NCBI GenBank assembly: GCA_963667815.1
Contig: OY764021.1
Reading direction: 5' to 3' (one strand)
Source of the DNA: Saccharicrinis sp963667815
GTDB lineage: Bacteria; Bacteroidota; Bacteroidia; Bacteroidales; Marinilabiliaceae
DNA length: 64,000 bases
The notes beneath the pieces are model-generated. The model did no database searches and had not been told where the DNA came from. It worked only from the letters and a program-made list of their open reading frames with translations. This document shows positions 26,935 through 35,391 of this stretch, piece by piece. A program made the translations under genes and the position numbers. Each line of letters opens with the position of its first letter. Positions within the stretch are counted from its first letter, which is position 1.

Positions 26935-27354
26935 TTATTCTTCAGTTATTTTTATTTCAGAAGTTAAAGGGATTGCCATTTTATATAGTGCAGAAACACC
27001 GCAATATTGTTCATCGGATAACTCAACAGCCCTTTCTATTTTTTTTACAGGTAAATCTTTCCCAACAAAATGATAAATAATTTTCATTTCATCGTAATAT
27101 TTCGGATGCTCCTCACGCATATTGGCTTCAACTGAGATGGTCAGTTTATCATATTCAACACGCATTTTTTTTAAGATAGATACAACATCCATACCAGTAC
27201 AACCTGCCAAAGCTACTAGCATTAAGGGTTTTGGTCTGGCTCCGGAATCATCTCCTCCGCTTTCTGTTCCTGCATCAACCCTGATGGAATGACCATTAAC
27301 ATCAGCTTCAAAGGACATATTTTCTAACCACTTCAGATCAATTGTTGTCTTCAT
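26935..27354 (-). CDS. OsmC family peroxidase-like protein
   Basis: This 139-residue OsmC/Ohr-fold protein has the two redox Cys present: one in LVALAGCTGMDVVS and one in SDEQYCGVSALYK. The RPKPLMLVALAGCTGMD block is typical of the general OsmC branch rather than Ohr. It would reduce hydroperoxides in the cytoplasm. It is divergent from a Crp/Fnr regulator gene with a 197 bp gap. Confidence 0.92.
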   Translation of the reverse strand: MKTTIDLKWLENMSFEADVNGHSIRVDAGTESGGDDSGARPKPLMLVALAGCTGMDVVSILKKMRVEYDKLTISVEANMREEHPKYYDEMKIIYHFVGKDLPVKKIERAVELSDEQYCGVSALYKMAIPLTSEIKITEE

Positions 27355-27384
27355 ATTAAAACATTTAGATTCGACGACTTATAA

Positions 27385-27392
27385 CAAATATA
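27385..27392 (-). promoter_or_regulatory. -7 promoter element of the osmC-like gene
   Basis: The minus strand reads TATATTTG, an exact TAnnTTTG match, ~30 nt before the start codon. Confidence 0.5.
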
Positions 27393-27457
27393 CATCTTTA
27401 TTTATATCTTTGACCTGTCATTTCAAATACATATGGATATTAGTAAAATTTTGAGTA

Positions 27458-27488
27458 AATTATTCTAATAATACAGAGAAGAATAATT
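27458..27488. promoter_or_regulatory. Inverted repeat upstream of Crp/Fnr gene
   Basis: AATTATTCT and its complement AGAATAATT are separated by 13 bp, about 64 bp before the regulator start codon. It is a possible operator shared by the divergent pair. AT-rich content makes chance similarity possible. Confidence 0.3.
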
Positions 27489-27551
27489 GAAAACATTATT
27501 TTTACTGTGTGTTAACATTGATTTTATAAAGATTTAAAAAAAATAAAGGGA

Positions 27552-28259
27552 ATGAAGAACATTCAAAGTGTTCCTTATAATGAACCAATAGATCTGCGTT
27601 CGTTCGACATCTTTAAAGGATTAACGGATGAAGAGATTGAAACGGTTAATCAATCTATTAATTGCACGTTACACAAACGCGGTAATACAATATATCATGA
27701 GGGAAGCCGAATAAATGGTACTTATTTGGTTGTTGAGGGGATATTGAAAATTTTTAAAACCGGTTTTGATGGTAAAGAGCAAATCATAAGGTTTGCCAAA
27801 CCTGGTGATTTAATTGGTTTTAGATCAGTTATCAGCGATGAGTTAGCTTGTAGTACTACCAAAGTAATTCAGGAAACAGTTCTTTGTTACTTACCAGGTG
27901 ATATACTTGAACGTCTTTTAAAGGAGAATCCAACTTTTTCAATGACTTTGATGAAGTTGACTTGTAAAGAATTAGGTGAATCAAATAAATTCTTAACAGA
28001 TATTGCTCAAAAAACAGTTCGAGAAAGATTAGCTGAAGTATTGTTGTTATTAATGGATACTTTTGAGTTGGATCAGGATCATACCTTGCAAATTTCGTTA
28101 ACACGAGAAGAGTTGGCTAATATGGTTGGTACAGCTACAGAATCGGTAATCCGATTGTTGTCTGAGTTTAAAACAGATAAGCTGATTGAATTGAATGGAC
28201 GAAAAATAAAACTTTTAAATATTCCTAAACTGATTAAAATCGGAAATGTTTATGTTTAA
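27552..28259 (+). CDS. Crp/Fnr family transcriptional regulator
   Basis: This 235-residue protein has an N-terminal cyclic-nucleotide-binding beta-roll (FKGLTDEEIETVNQSI to ~150) and a C-terminal winged helix (LTREELANMVGTATESVIRLL). There is no N-terminal Cys cluster of the Fnr Fe-S type, so it is not an oxygen-sensing Fnr in the E. coli sense. A nucleotide or other small ligand is likely. The neighbouring osmC-like gene is a natural candidate target. Confidence 0.93.
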   Translation: MKNIQSVPYNEPIDLRSFDIFKGLTDEEIETVNQSINCTLHKRGNTIYHEGSRINGTYLVVEGILKIFKTGFDGKEQIIRFAKPGDLIGFRSVISDELACSTTKVIQETVLCYLPGDILERLLKENPTFSMTLMKLTCKELGESNKFLTDIAQKTVRERLAEVLLLLMDTFELDQDHTLQISLTREELANMVGTATESVIRLLSEFKTDKLIELNGRKIKLLNIPKLIKIGNVYV

Positions 28260-28283
28260 AAAATAATAAAATTATATATGATG

Positions 28284-28308
28284 GGGCTACTTTTGGGTAG
28301 CCCTTTTT
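28284..28308. terminator. Bidirectional terminator between crp-like and larC genes
   Basis: GGGCTAC (28284-28290) pairs with GTAGCCC (28297-28303) around a 6-nt loop, followed by TTTTT. The larC stop codon on the other strand lies 8 bp beyond the stem. Confidence 0.88.
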
Positions 28309-28310
28309 GT

Positions 28311-29108
28311 TTATTCCAGGTAAATCCCTAACGGAGGAATATCTAAATCTTTACTACCTCTTGAAAATCCCTTTGTAGCAATTATATCAACATTAATATT
28401 TGAGCTAACTAAGCTGGCCTCAAGAGCTGCCAATATTGCTGCGCCAGTTGGTGTACATAATTCAACATTGATGGGACCTGTTTGTGCAGGGATATTTTTT
28501 TTGTCAAATAAAATTTTAGTTGCTGGTGCTGGAGCAGTCATTTCACCATGTGAAAACTTAATCATACCTCCACCAAGTGATACCGGAGCAAAAAGATGAG
28601 CAATAACAGGTGCATTTAGCAACTGCAAACCTTTTGCTGCTCCAATGATATCAATGATAATATCCTGAGCTTCATGCAACCAAGCTTCTTCGTGAATGTG
28701 ATTGTGATGATGGTGGTGTTCATCATGAGAATGATTATGATGAGAATGGTGGTGATCTGTTAAAAATGTATTCTCTTCATGAGCCTGTTTTTCTGCTTTA
28801 ATTAAATTTTCAAGTATTTGATTTGCAAATACGGAGTAAATACCTTCAATATTTAATGTATTCAGTAATTCAGTTAAAATTTTTCGAGCCTTAGAAGCTG
28901 CTAAATGTCCATGATTATGATTAATTTCCATAATTAATCTTGTAGCATTATCATGCGTTTTAACTGTTGAAATTGTTGATTTGCCTATTTTGTTGGCTGC
29001 TATTGTCATAGCGTCAATCATTTCTGATTCGTTGGCTCCAGCAGAGATTAGTGCTGCGGCAAACATGTCACCAGCAAATCCACCTCTAGGATCTATAATT
29101 AAGTTCAT
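28311..29108 (-). CDS. larC: Nickel-pincer cofactor biosynthesis protein LarC (LarC1 part only)
   Basis: This 265-residue protein matches the N-terminal LarC1 half of the nickel insertion protein (former DUF111). It has IIDPRGGFAGDMFAAALISAGA at the start and the ELCTPTGAAILAA block. Residues 119-139 form a His-rich loop with 14 His in 21 residues, fitting nickel binding. Full LarC proteins have ~400 residues and a LarC2 half that binds CTP. Here the frame stops after PPLGIYLE, and a terminator follows within 30 bp, so LarC2 is absent locally. It is co-directional with larB, 34 bp apart. Confidence 0.88.
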   Translation of the reverse strand: MNLIIDPRGGFAGDMFAAALISAGANESEMIDAMTIAANKIGKSTISTVKTHDNATRLIMEINHNHGHLAASKARKILTELLNTLNIEGIYSVFANQILENLIKAEKQAHEENTFLTDHHHSHHNHSHDEHHHHHNHIHEEAWLHEAQDIIIDIIGAAKGLQLLNAPVIAHLFAPVSLGGGMIKFSHGEMTAPAPATKILFDKKNIPAQTGPINVELCTPTGAAILAALEASLVSSNINVDIIATKGFSRGSKDLDIPPLGIYLE

Positions 29109-29142
29109 AGATAATACTTATGAGTTATAATAAATTTAGTGT

Positions 29143-29880
29143 TTAGTTGCTGTTTTTACTGATTAGGGCAGCCACAACCGCCGCCCTTAAACCTCCATCA
29201 ATATTAACAACTGTAAGATTGGGTGCACAAGATGCTAGCATAGAAGTTAATGCTGCTTCGCTGGCTCTAAATCCATATCCTACAGAAGTTGGAACACCTA
29301 TAACTGGTAAAGATACCATAGATGCAACAAAAGGAGCAAGTGCACCTTCCATGCCTGCAACTACTATAATGGCTTTTACATTATGATTTATTCCTTGCTG
29401 AATGGCTTCAATAACTCTGGTAGGATGTGAAATACCACGATCTTCAAATACAATTGGGTTTACTCCAACTGACTTTAAAATTATTTCGCACTCTTCAGTA
29501 ACCGGATGATCTGCAGAGCCTGCACTAACTACTAAAATTGAGTCTTTAGATTCCGGTAAGTCACCAATTACAATAGCATTATCTCCAGCTAATATCTGAT
29601 AATCCGACCTAAACTCTTTAGATAATTCATGATTAAATTTACTTCTGGAAACAATAACTCTGGGGTGTTCTTTTAATAGGTTTTTTACCAATTCAATGGT
29701 TTGCTTTTGTGTTTTATATTCACCGTAAATAATTTCAGGAATATTAGTTCGCATACCTCGGTTTACATCCAGAATGTACCGACTCGCTGTTTCCATCCAT
29801 TCAAGAGAAAAATGTTTATGAGCTTCTTCTTTTGAAATCTCACCAGATTTTATTTTATCATATATTTCTTCAAACGTCAT
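29143..29880 (-). CDS. larB: Nickel-pincer cofactor biosynthesis protein LarB
   Basis: This 245-residue LarB has a PurE-like carboxylase domain in the C-terminal part (AIIVVAGMEGALAPFVASM, GVPTSVGYG). LarB carboxylates the pyridinium ring of nicotinic acid adenine dinucleotide and hydrolyses its phosphoanhydride, the first step to the cofactor. The N-terminus (FEEIYDKIKSGEISKEEAHK) is typical. Its start overlaps the larE stop by 11 bp, so the two are translationally linked. Confidence 0.95.
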   Translation of the reverse strand: MTFEEIYDKIKSGEISKEEAHKHFSLEWMETASRYILDVNRGMRTNIPEIIYGEYKTQKQTIELVKNLLKEHPRVIVSRSKFNHELSKEFRSDYQILAGDNAIVIGDLPESKDSILVVSAGSADHPVTEECEIILKSVGVNPIVFEDRGISHPTRVIEAIQQGINHNVKAIIVVAGMEGALAPFVASMVSLPVIGVPTSVGYGFRASEAALTSMLASCAPNLTVVNIDGGLRAAVVAALISKNSN

Positions 29881-30661
29881 TTGTAATTCTGTTATCGTAT
29901 GCGTTTGGGCGCGACGGTTTAAGGTCTAATGTAGTGAATAAAGCTAACTTTTCACCTAAGGCTAATACCGAATTCCTAAAATTTGAATCATTAAAAGCGA
30001 TAAAACTATTACTATCTGATAGTTCAATTCTTATGTGATCGTCATCGTCAATGCGACATCGTACATTATAATCATTTGTTTTTTTAATAACAAGATGTTC
30101 AATTTCTTTTATTGTAATGAGGTGTTGCTCTTGTAGAGGCTGTAGGTAATTGAAGCGCGTTGCCATGCAACTTTCCAGGTCTGAGATTTGTTTATTTGCT
30201 CCCATATTCAAAGCAATTTCTTTAGCTTGTAAAGAAGTGATATTTAATTCTGCCAAAGGTGAAATCACACCATTTTCATTTAAAGCTTTTCTCCCAGGTC
30301 GATATCCATTGTCGCTACCTGTTGTTCCATCCATTATTACATTATTTTTGTTAAGATGTTTAATGGCTTCAATGATTTGTTTTTTGCAGAAATAGCATCT
30401 GTTATTCGGATTTGAAATTACAGATTTTGTTGGAGTAATATGGATTACCTGTAAGTTATGCGCCCCCATAATTTGAGCCTGTTTGCGAATTTCTTCTTCG
30501 GAGGCTCGTCCAAATCCATTATTGATCCATACAGGTATAATGTTAATGCCTGTTTTAATTGCTGTACCTAATATTGCACAACTATCTAGCCCACCAGAAA
30601 ACATAAGATAACTATCCCCGATCTGTCTTAATCGCCCTTCTAATTTTGTAATGATATCCAT
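29870..30661 (-). CDS. larE: ATP-dependent sulfur transferase LarE
   Basis: This 263-residue PP-loop protein has the ATP motif SGGLDSCAILG, and NRCYFCKKQ and LESCMATRF later. The last Cys aligns by position with the sacrificial sulfur donor of the single-Cys LarE type. LarE thiolates the dicarboxylated pyridinium mononucleotide before nickel insertion by LarC. It is the first gene of the larE-larB-larC unit. No larA racemase gene is nearby. Confidence 0.93.
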   Translation of the reverse strand: MDIITKLEGRLRQIGDSYLMFSGGLDSCAILGTAIKTGINIIPVWINNGFGRASEEEIRKQAQIMGAHNLQVIHITPTKSVISNPNNRCYFCKKQIIEAIKHLNKNNVIMDGTTGSDNGYRPGRKALNENGVISPLAELNITSLQAKEIALNMGANKQISDLESCMATRFNYLQPLQEQHLITIKEIEHLVIKKTNDYNVRCRIDDDDHIRIELSDSNSFIAFNDSNFRNSVLALGEKLALFTTLDLKPSRPNAYDNRITNDV

Positions 30662-30690
30662 ATTAAATAGTTAACTCAATTCCTGAATAA

Positions 30691-30704
30691 TTTGTTTAAA
30701 CAAA
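30691..30704. promoter_or_regulatory. Candidate operator at the larE transcription start
   Basis: TTTGTTTAAACAAA is a perfect 14-bp palindrome located just downstream of the larE -7 element, where the transcript should begin. A bound dimer would block the promoter. The regulator is unknown. Confidence 0.45.
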
Positions 30705-30709
30705 CAGTT

Positions 30710-30717
30710 CAAAAGTA
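30710..30717 (-). promoter_or_regulatory. -7 promoter element of larE-larB-larC
   Basis: The minus strand reads TACTTTTG, an exact TAnnTTTG match, about 50 nt before the larE start. Confidence 0.55.
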
Positions 30718-30776
30718 ACTATTTTATAAAATGTTGAAAAATGAAAATATTTATGGTAATCAATAAATGTGATGTA

Positions 30777-31211
30777 TTAAAGTTCAATAGATCCTTTTTC
30801 TGAAGAGCTAATTTTATCACGCCATTCCTGAGTTATTTCAATAGAACTTTGTGAGTTATGATCAAATCCTACCATAACCGAATGACTGACTGCTTTTAAT
30901 ATTCCATCAGTATCCGTAATGTGTTGAATCAGATTCATACTTTTATTGCCGATTTTTGTGATTTTGGTTTTAACCAGAAGCTTGTTGTTAATAAAAACAG
31001 GTGAAACAAAGTCTGTTTTAATTGAAGCAATAATTGCAGGGAAAATTTTCCAGTCAATATCAGGTGTAAATACCGATTTAAAATAATGCATTCTGCCTAA
31101 ATCAAAATATTCCTGTATTATCGTGTTGTTTACATGTCCAAGACTATCAATATCGTTAAATCGAATTTGTATTGGTGTTTCGAAAAAAAACTGTATTTCC
31201 TGATGCTCCAT
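30777..31211 (-). CDS. Acyl-CoA thioesterase (4HBT-like hot-dog fold)
   Basis: This 144-residue single hot-dog protein has IRFNDIDSLGHVNNTIIQEYFD, holding the catalytic Asp and the conserved HVNN motif of 4-hydroxybenzoyl-CoA/YbgC-type thioesterases. It hydrolyses acyl-CoA; the substrate range is unknown. It is 10 bp downstream of the tsaC-like gene on the same strand. Confidence 0.9.
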   Translation of the reverse strand: MEHQEIQFFFETPIQIRFNDIDSLGHVNNTIIQEYFDLGRMHYFKSVFTPDIDWKIFPAIIASIKTDFVSPVFINNKLLVKTKITKIGNKSMNLIQHITDTDGILKAVSHSVMVGFDHNSQSSIEITQEWRDKISSSEKGSIEL

Positions 31212-31221
31212 TATTTGTAAT

Positions 31222-31785
31222 TTATTCCCGGATAATATTAATTTCCCCTCCTAAACCTAGTTTCATAATACTTGAAGGAGCTGGGTTAGCGGTTTCTTCT
31301 TGTCTGTAATTTACAACATAATCAACGCCATTTTTAATATCATCAGAAATGTCGTTAAAACAAGAAGGCGAAGGCTGGCCGCTAATATTTGCAGATGTTG
31401 ATACTATTGGCTTTTTAAATCTTTGACATAGTTTATAACTAAATTCTTCATTAGTAATTCTAATGCCAATGCTTTTGTCTTCTGCCAGAAGGTTAGGAGC
31501 CAGGTTTTTTGCTTCTGGATAGATAATGGTCAGTGGTTTGGTTGTAAATTCTACTAAATCCCATGCCATGTCTGGAACCTGATTCATATATGAATTTAGT
31601 TTTGCCTCATTATCTAACAAAATCAACATGCTTTTACTGTCTTCTCTTTGCTTAAGCTTGTAAATTCGGCTGACCGCTTCCGGGTTCGTAGCATCACATC
31701 CAATTCCCCAAATTGTATCTGTTGGATATAGAATTAAACCTCCATTATGAAGAACCTCAAGGGCCTTTGCAATGTCTTCGTTCAT
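31222..31785 (-). CDS. tsaC: L-threonylcarbamoyladenylate synthase
   Basis: This 187-residue YrdC/Sua5-fold protein makes threonylcarbamoyl-AMP from threonine, bicarbonate and ATP for tRNA t6A37. LILYPTDTIWGIGCDATN, YKLKQREDSKSM and VSTSANISGQPSP are conserved. It is the short TsaC form without the Sua5 C-terminal domain. Confidence 0.94.
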   Translation of the reverse strand: MNEDIAKALEVLHNGGLILYPTDTIWGIGCDATNPEAVSRIYKLKQREDSKSMLILLDNEAKLNSYMNQVPDMAWDLVEFTTKPLTIIYPEAKNLAPNLLAEDKSIGIRITNEEFSYKLCQRFKKPIVSTSANISGQPSPSCFNDISDDIKNGVDYVVNYRQEETANPAPSSIMKLGLGGEINIIRE

Positions 31786-31863
31786 ATATTGTATTTAGTA
31801 AAAAGACAAAAGTAAAAAGATGAGATTCATCTAATTACTTTTATCAGTATGCATTATCTTTAA

Positions 31864-32682
31864 TTAAACAGCAACATTATTTTCTCTTAACGCATCGTTT
31901 AATGAAGTTTTCTTGTCAGTAGACTCTTTACGTTTACCTATAATTAATGCAGCAGGTACTTGAAAATCTCCAGCAGGGAATTTTTTAGTATAGCTACCAG
32001 GAATCACAACTGAACGAGGAGGAACATAACCTTTGTATTCCACAGGCTCATCTCCTGTTACATCAATAATTTTAGTAGAACCTGTTAATACTACGTTTGC
32101 ACCAAGTACAGCTTCTTTACCAACGCGACAGCCTTCAACTACAATACAACGAGAACCAATAAAAGCATCGTCCTCAATAATTACAGGAGCAGCTTGAATA
32201 GGTTCAAGAACACCACCAATTCCAACACCACCGCTAAGGTGAACATTTTTACCAATTTGAGCACAGCTTCCAACTGTAGCCCAGGTGTCAACCATGGTAC
32301 CACTTTCTACATATGCACCAATGTTTACGTATGATGGCATTAATACAACACCACTTGAAATATAAGCTCCATAACGTGCAACAGCATGAGGAACAACTCT
32401 AATACCTAATTCAGCATAGTTTCTTTTAAGAGCCATTTTATCATGAAATTCCATTGGGCCAGCTTCAATAGTTTCCATTTTTTGAATAGGAAAATAAAGA
32501 ATTACTGCTTTTTTAACCCATTCGTTAACTTTCCAATCATCTCCGTTTGGCTCTGCAACTCTAATTTCACCTTTATCAAGTTTTTCCATTAAAGTGCGAA
32601 TAACATCTTGAGTTTCCGGTTTGTTTAGTAAATCCCTGTTTTCCCAGGCTTGCTCAACAACTTCTTTGTATTGCTCTAACAT
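31864..32682 (-). CDS. dapD: Tetrahydrodipicolinate N-succinyltransferase
   Basis: This 272-residue left-handed beta-helix acyltransferase adds succinyl to tetrahydrodipicolinate in lysine/diaminopimelate synthesis. The hexapeptide repeats run through VNIGAYVESGTMVDTWATVG and IGGVLEPIQAAPVIIEDDAF. I chose the start at 32682 (MLEQYKEVV); an in-frame ATG at 32718 lies upstream of the predicted transcription start and precedes non-conserved sequence. It has its own promoter. Confidence 0.96.
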   Translation of the reverse strand: MLEQYKEVVEQAWENRDLLNKPETQDVIRTLMEKLDKGEIRVAEPNGDDWKVNEWVKKAVILYFPIQKMETIEAGPMEFHDKMALKRNYAELGIRVVPHAVARYGAYISSGVVLMPSYVNIGAYVESGTMVDTWATVGSCAQIGKNVHLSGGVGIGGVLEPIQAAPVIIEDDAFIGSRCIVVEGCRVGKEAVLGANVVLTGSTKIIDVTGDEPVEYKGYVPPRSVVIPGSYTKKFPAGDFQVPAALIIGKRKESTDKKTSLNDALRENNVAV

Positions 32683-32707
32683 GATAGTATTAAATTTATA
32701 TTTTTTG

Positions 32708-32739
32708 CGAAAATACAATGAAACAAACCTAATTGCAAA
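32708..32739 (-). promoter_or_regulatory. Promoter of dapD with both boxes
   Basis: On the minus strand TTTG (32739-32736), 20 bp, then TATTTTCG (32715-32708) matches the Bacteroidota -33/-7 arrangement (7 of 8 in the -7 box), ~25 nt before the chosen start. Confidence 0.6.
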
Positions 32740-32906
32740 TTCATTTGTTATATAAGTAAGAATTTGAAACTAATATGGTTTGTTCAGGTATCAGTTTCAT
32801 TTTTAACATATATAGTAACACAATATAAAGGTTAAAGTTTGGTTAATCGTAAAAAAAAGTGTTTCTATGTGCGTATTAGTTTATATTTTGCAGCTTTAAT
32901 AATTGT

Positions 32907-33653
32907 ATGCGATTACTAGGAATTATATTTATTTTATTGGTGTGTTCTTTACATACCTTTGCGCAGGATACTGCTTCAGATCAGGTTTGGGTCAAGCTAA
33001 TAGTAAAAGATAGTGTTGACAATAAGTTAATAGAAAATGCTCAAATTGTTAGTTATGAATCCATGATCATTTATGCAACAGATGAAAAAGGAGAGTTTAG
33101 AAATACCTTCAGTAAAAGTGATTCATTAAAAGTTTTTGGACTAGGTTATAGTCCTCAGGTGATACGAGTAAGTGAATTTAATGACTCTGTACAACAAAAG
33201 GTAATACACCTTGGACGAAAAATTTATATGATTGGAACTGTAGATGTTGCATCTGACAGAGAGTTGCATTTAAATCTTCCCAAAGACATTAACTTAGGTG
33301 GTGAAGATGATTTGCCTGCAGCTCTTAAAGGAGATTCGTACAATAAAAAACCACCTGTTATGGCCGCAGTGGTTAATCCTTTGAGTTATGTAAATTATTA
33401 TACGAGTAAAAGAGAGCGTGAAAAAAGAGATATGAGACGCGTACTTGTACAGAATGAGGAACAGGAAAAAATAAAAGAATTTTATAATCGCGATATTGTT
33501 AAAGAAGTCTCCGGTTACGAAGGGGAAATGTTAGATAAATTTATGATTTATTGCAATATCAATATTAAACTTTCTCCGGATAGTAATCCCATTTTTATTA
33601 GAATGAAAATTGCAGAATTACTCGAAAAATTTGAAGAGGAGAATAAAAAATGA
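32907..33653 (+). CDS. Secreted CarboxypepD_reg-like protein (copy 1)
   Basis: This 248-residue protein has a signal peptide (MRLLGIIFILLVCSLHTFAQ) followed by a ~80-residue carboxypeptidase-regulatory-like beta-sandwich (VKDSVDNKLIENAQIVSYES, ATDEKGEFRNTF). The rest is a charged helical C-terminal half (KREREKRDMRRVLVQNEEQE). Such proteins are common in Bacteroidota outside TonB receptors; function is unknown. The stop overlaps the start of the next gene by 4 bp (ATGA), and the two proteins share the same architecture. Confidence 0.75.
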   Translation: MRLLGIIFILLVCSLHTFAQDTASDQVWVKLIVKDSVDNKLIENAQIVSYESMIIYATDEKGEFRNTFSKSDSLKVFGLGYSPQVIRVSEFNDSVQQKVIHLGRKIYMIGTVDVASDRELHLNLPKDINLGGEDDLPAALKGDSYNKKPPVMAAVVNPLSYVNYYTSKREREKRDMRRVLVQNEEQEKIKEFYNRDIVKEVSGYEGEMLDKFMIYCNINIKLSPDSNPIFIRMKIAELLEKFEEENKK

Positions 33654-34471
33654 GATTCATAATTTCCATATTATTGTTTAGTTTATGTTTGAGCTCTTTT
33701 TCTCAAGTTTTAGATGAAGAAATATTTACTTTTTATGGAGTAGTTAAAGAGGCAAAAACAAAAAAGCCAATAGAATTTGGAGCTATTAAAAATGTGTCAA
33801 CAGGCGAAGTTATTCTATCGGATAATACAGGTAGTTTTGAAATAAATGGATCTGTTGGAGATACCCTGAGATTTCATAGCATGGGTTATGTTGATACGAC
33901 TTGGGTTGTACCTACTATTTGGACTACCATGGAGGACCAATTGACATTAGAGGTTCCTACGAATGTATATGCAATTACAGAAGTAGAAGTTCTTCGTTTT
34001 TATTCATATGCGCATTTCCGTCAAGCGTTCAAAGATTTAGAACTTCCTAAAGATGAGAATGAAGAAGTTAAGGAGATGGTTAGTAGTTGGAATTTTGAAG
34101 AGGCCATAGCATGGGGTAAGGCAGATAAAAAGTTTAATCAAGGAACTTTTGGTGCTGGAATTTCTATTGGAAGTGGAAAAACCAGATTTGATAAGCAAAA
34201 GGAGGAAGTAAAAAGACTGGAAAAAATAGAACTTGAAAGTGCAAAATTTAATTATTTTACTTCTCGTGAAAATTTAGCTGATTTAACAGGGTATAAGGGA
34301 ACCTGCCTCGATTCTTTTATGGTTTTCCTAAACTCTAATTATTCTATACATTATAAGATGCCAGAATATGAATTACTATCATCTATACTTGGAGCTTATG
34401 AAGATTTTAAGGAGTTGAAAAGTGAAGAAGATTGGTATAATATTGAGGGCGATTCTATTCATATTCAGTAG
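33650..34471 (+). CDS. Secreted CarboxypepD_reg-like protein (copy 2)
   Basis: This 273-residue protein resembles the gene before it: a signal peptide (ending near SSFSQ), a CarboxypepD_reg-like sandwich (EAKTKKPIEFGAIKNVSTGE, LSDNTGSFEING, RFHSMGYVDTT) and an acidic/basic helical C-terminus with YFTSRENLADLTGYKG. The paralogues diverged strongly, so the duplication is old. Translational coupling suggests they act together in the periplasm or at the outer membrane. Confidence 0.75.
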   Translation: MRFIISILLFSLCLSSFSQVLDEEIFTFYGVVKEAKTKKPIEFGAIKNVSTGEVILSDNTGSFEINGSVGDTLRFHSMGYVDTTWVVPTIWTTMEDQLTLEVPTNVYAITEVEVLRFYSYAHFRQAFKDLELPKDENEEVKEMVSSWNFEEAIAWGKADKKFNQGTFGAGISIGSGKTRFDKQKEEVKRLEKIELESAKFNYFTSRENLADLTGYKGTCLDSFMVFLNSNYSIHYKMPEYELLSSILGAYEDFKELKSEEDWYNIEGDSIHIQ

Positions 34472-34576
34472 CTAATCAGTTATTCGTAATTTTAATTTTC
34501 CAGTAAGTAATAGCAGAACAACATTATAAAAAAGTTTAAATAAAATATGATGTTGTTATTTACATTAAAAAACTGA

Positions 34577-34584
34577 TATATTTG
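34577..34584 (+). promoter_or_regulatory. -7 promoter element of lpxH
   Basis: TATATTTG is an exact TAnnTTTG match; TTG (34552-34554) lies 22 bp upstream as a partial -33 box. About 40 nt to the start codon. Confidence 0.55.
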
Positions 34585-34609
34585 TCCATTCAAATATAGT
34601 AGTTAAGCA

Positions 34610-34625
34610 TTTGCTAATTAGCAAA
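34610..34625. promoter_or_regulatory. 16-bp perfect palindrome touching the lpxH start codon
   Basis: TTTGCTAATTAGCAAA is fully self-complementary and ends 1 bp before the ATG, covering the ribosome entry site. It could be an operator or an RNA hairpin hiding the start; neither is shown. Confidence 0.4.
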
Positions 34626-34626
34626 A

Positions 34627-35391
34627 ATGGAGTTGCAGCAATCGGGTAAAAAAATATATTTTGCTTCTGATGTTCATTTAGGAGCACCATCTATAAAAGA
34701 CCATAAAGAACATGAAAAGTACTTTGTGGATTGGTTGGATTATATCAAACCAACAACTGCTGCATTATATTTAATGGGTGACATTTTTGATTTTTGGTAT
34801 GAATATCGTCATGTTGTACCCAGAGGATTTACTCGCTTTTTAGGAAAAATTGCTGAATTTACGGATAGTGGTATCCCTGTTTATTTTTTTACAGGAAATC
34901 ATGATATTTGGGTTTTTGATTATCTCCCAAAAGAAATTGGAGTTGTAGTTTATACAAAACCCGTTTCGGTAGATTTAAATGGCAAAAAGTTTTTTCTGGC
35001 TCATGGAGACGGATTAGGACCATACGATAAAGGTTATAATGTTTTGAAGAAAATATTTACAAATCGAGTTCTCCAATGGTTTTTCTCTCGTTTACATCCT
35101 AACTTTGCAGTTGAATTAGCAAAAAGATGGTCGAGTCATAGCCGATTAAAGAATGAGAGTTCTGAAGAATCCAAATTTTTGGGTGAAGATAAAGAGTTTT
35201 TAATGCTTTATGCCAAAGATGTTTTAATGAATAAACATTATGATTATTTCATTTTTGGACATAGACATATAGACTTACATCAACCAATTGGGCAAAATAG
35301 TCAGTTCATATATCTGGGAGATTGGGTAAAGCTCAGATCGTATGGAGTTTGGGATGGTGACAAGTTTGAACTAAAGTATTATAAGAAGTAG
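34627..35391 (+). CDS. lpxH: UDP-2,3-diacylglucosamine diphosphatase
   Basis: This 254-residue calcineurin-like metallophosphoesterase has all metal motifs: FASDVHLGAP, GDIFDFWYEY, FTGNHDIW, LAHGDGLG and GHRHID. LpxH cleaves UDP-2,3-diacylglucosamine to lipid X on the inner face of the membrane, the fourth step of lipid A synthesis. The protein is close to the common Bacteroidota LpxH form. It is followed by a KAS III-like gene 44 bp downstream. Confidence 0.92.
   Translation: MELQQSGKKIYFASDVHLGAPSIKDHKEHEKYFVDWLDYIKPTTAALYLMGDIFDFWYEYRHVVPRGFTRFLGKIAEFTDSGIPVYFFTGNHDIWVFDYLPKEIGVVVYTKPVSVDLNGKKFFLAHGDGLGPYDKGYNVLKKIFTNRVLQWFFSRLHPNFAVELAKRWSSHSRLKNESSEESKFLGEDKEFLMLYAKDVLMNKHYDYFIFGHRHIDLHQPIGQNSQFIYLGDWVKLRSYGVWDGDKFELKYYKK

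Noticed and set aside
28261..28310. Possible frameshifted LarC2 after larC
   Set aside because: Only ~50 bp remain before the convergent gene, and these hold a terminator; there is no room for LarC2.
28692..28754. Repetitive stretch that might be a microsatellite or CRISPR-like repeat
   Set aside because: It is the His-codon-rich loop of larC; there are no regular repeat-spacer units.
32683..32718. Upstream ATG for dapD
   Set aside because: It lies within the predicted promoter -7 region, so it is probably not transcribed, and the extra residues are not conserved in the family.
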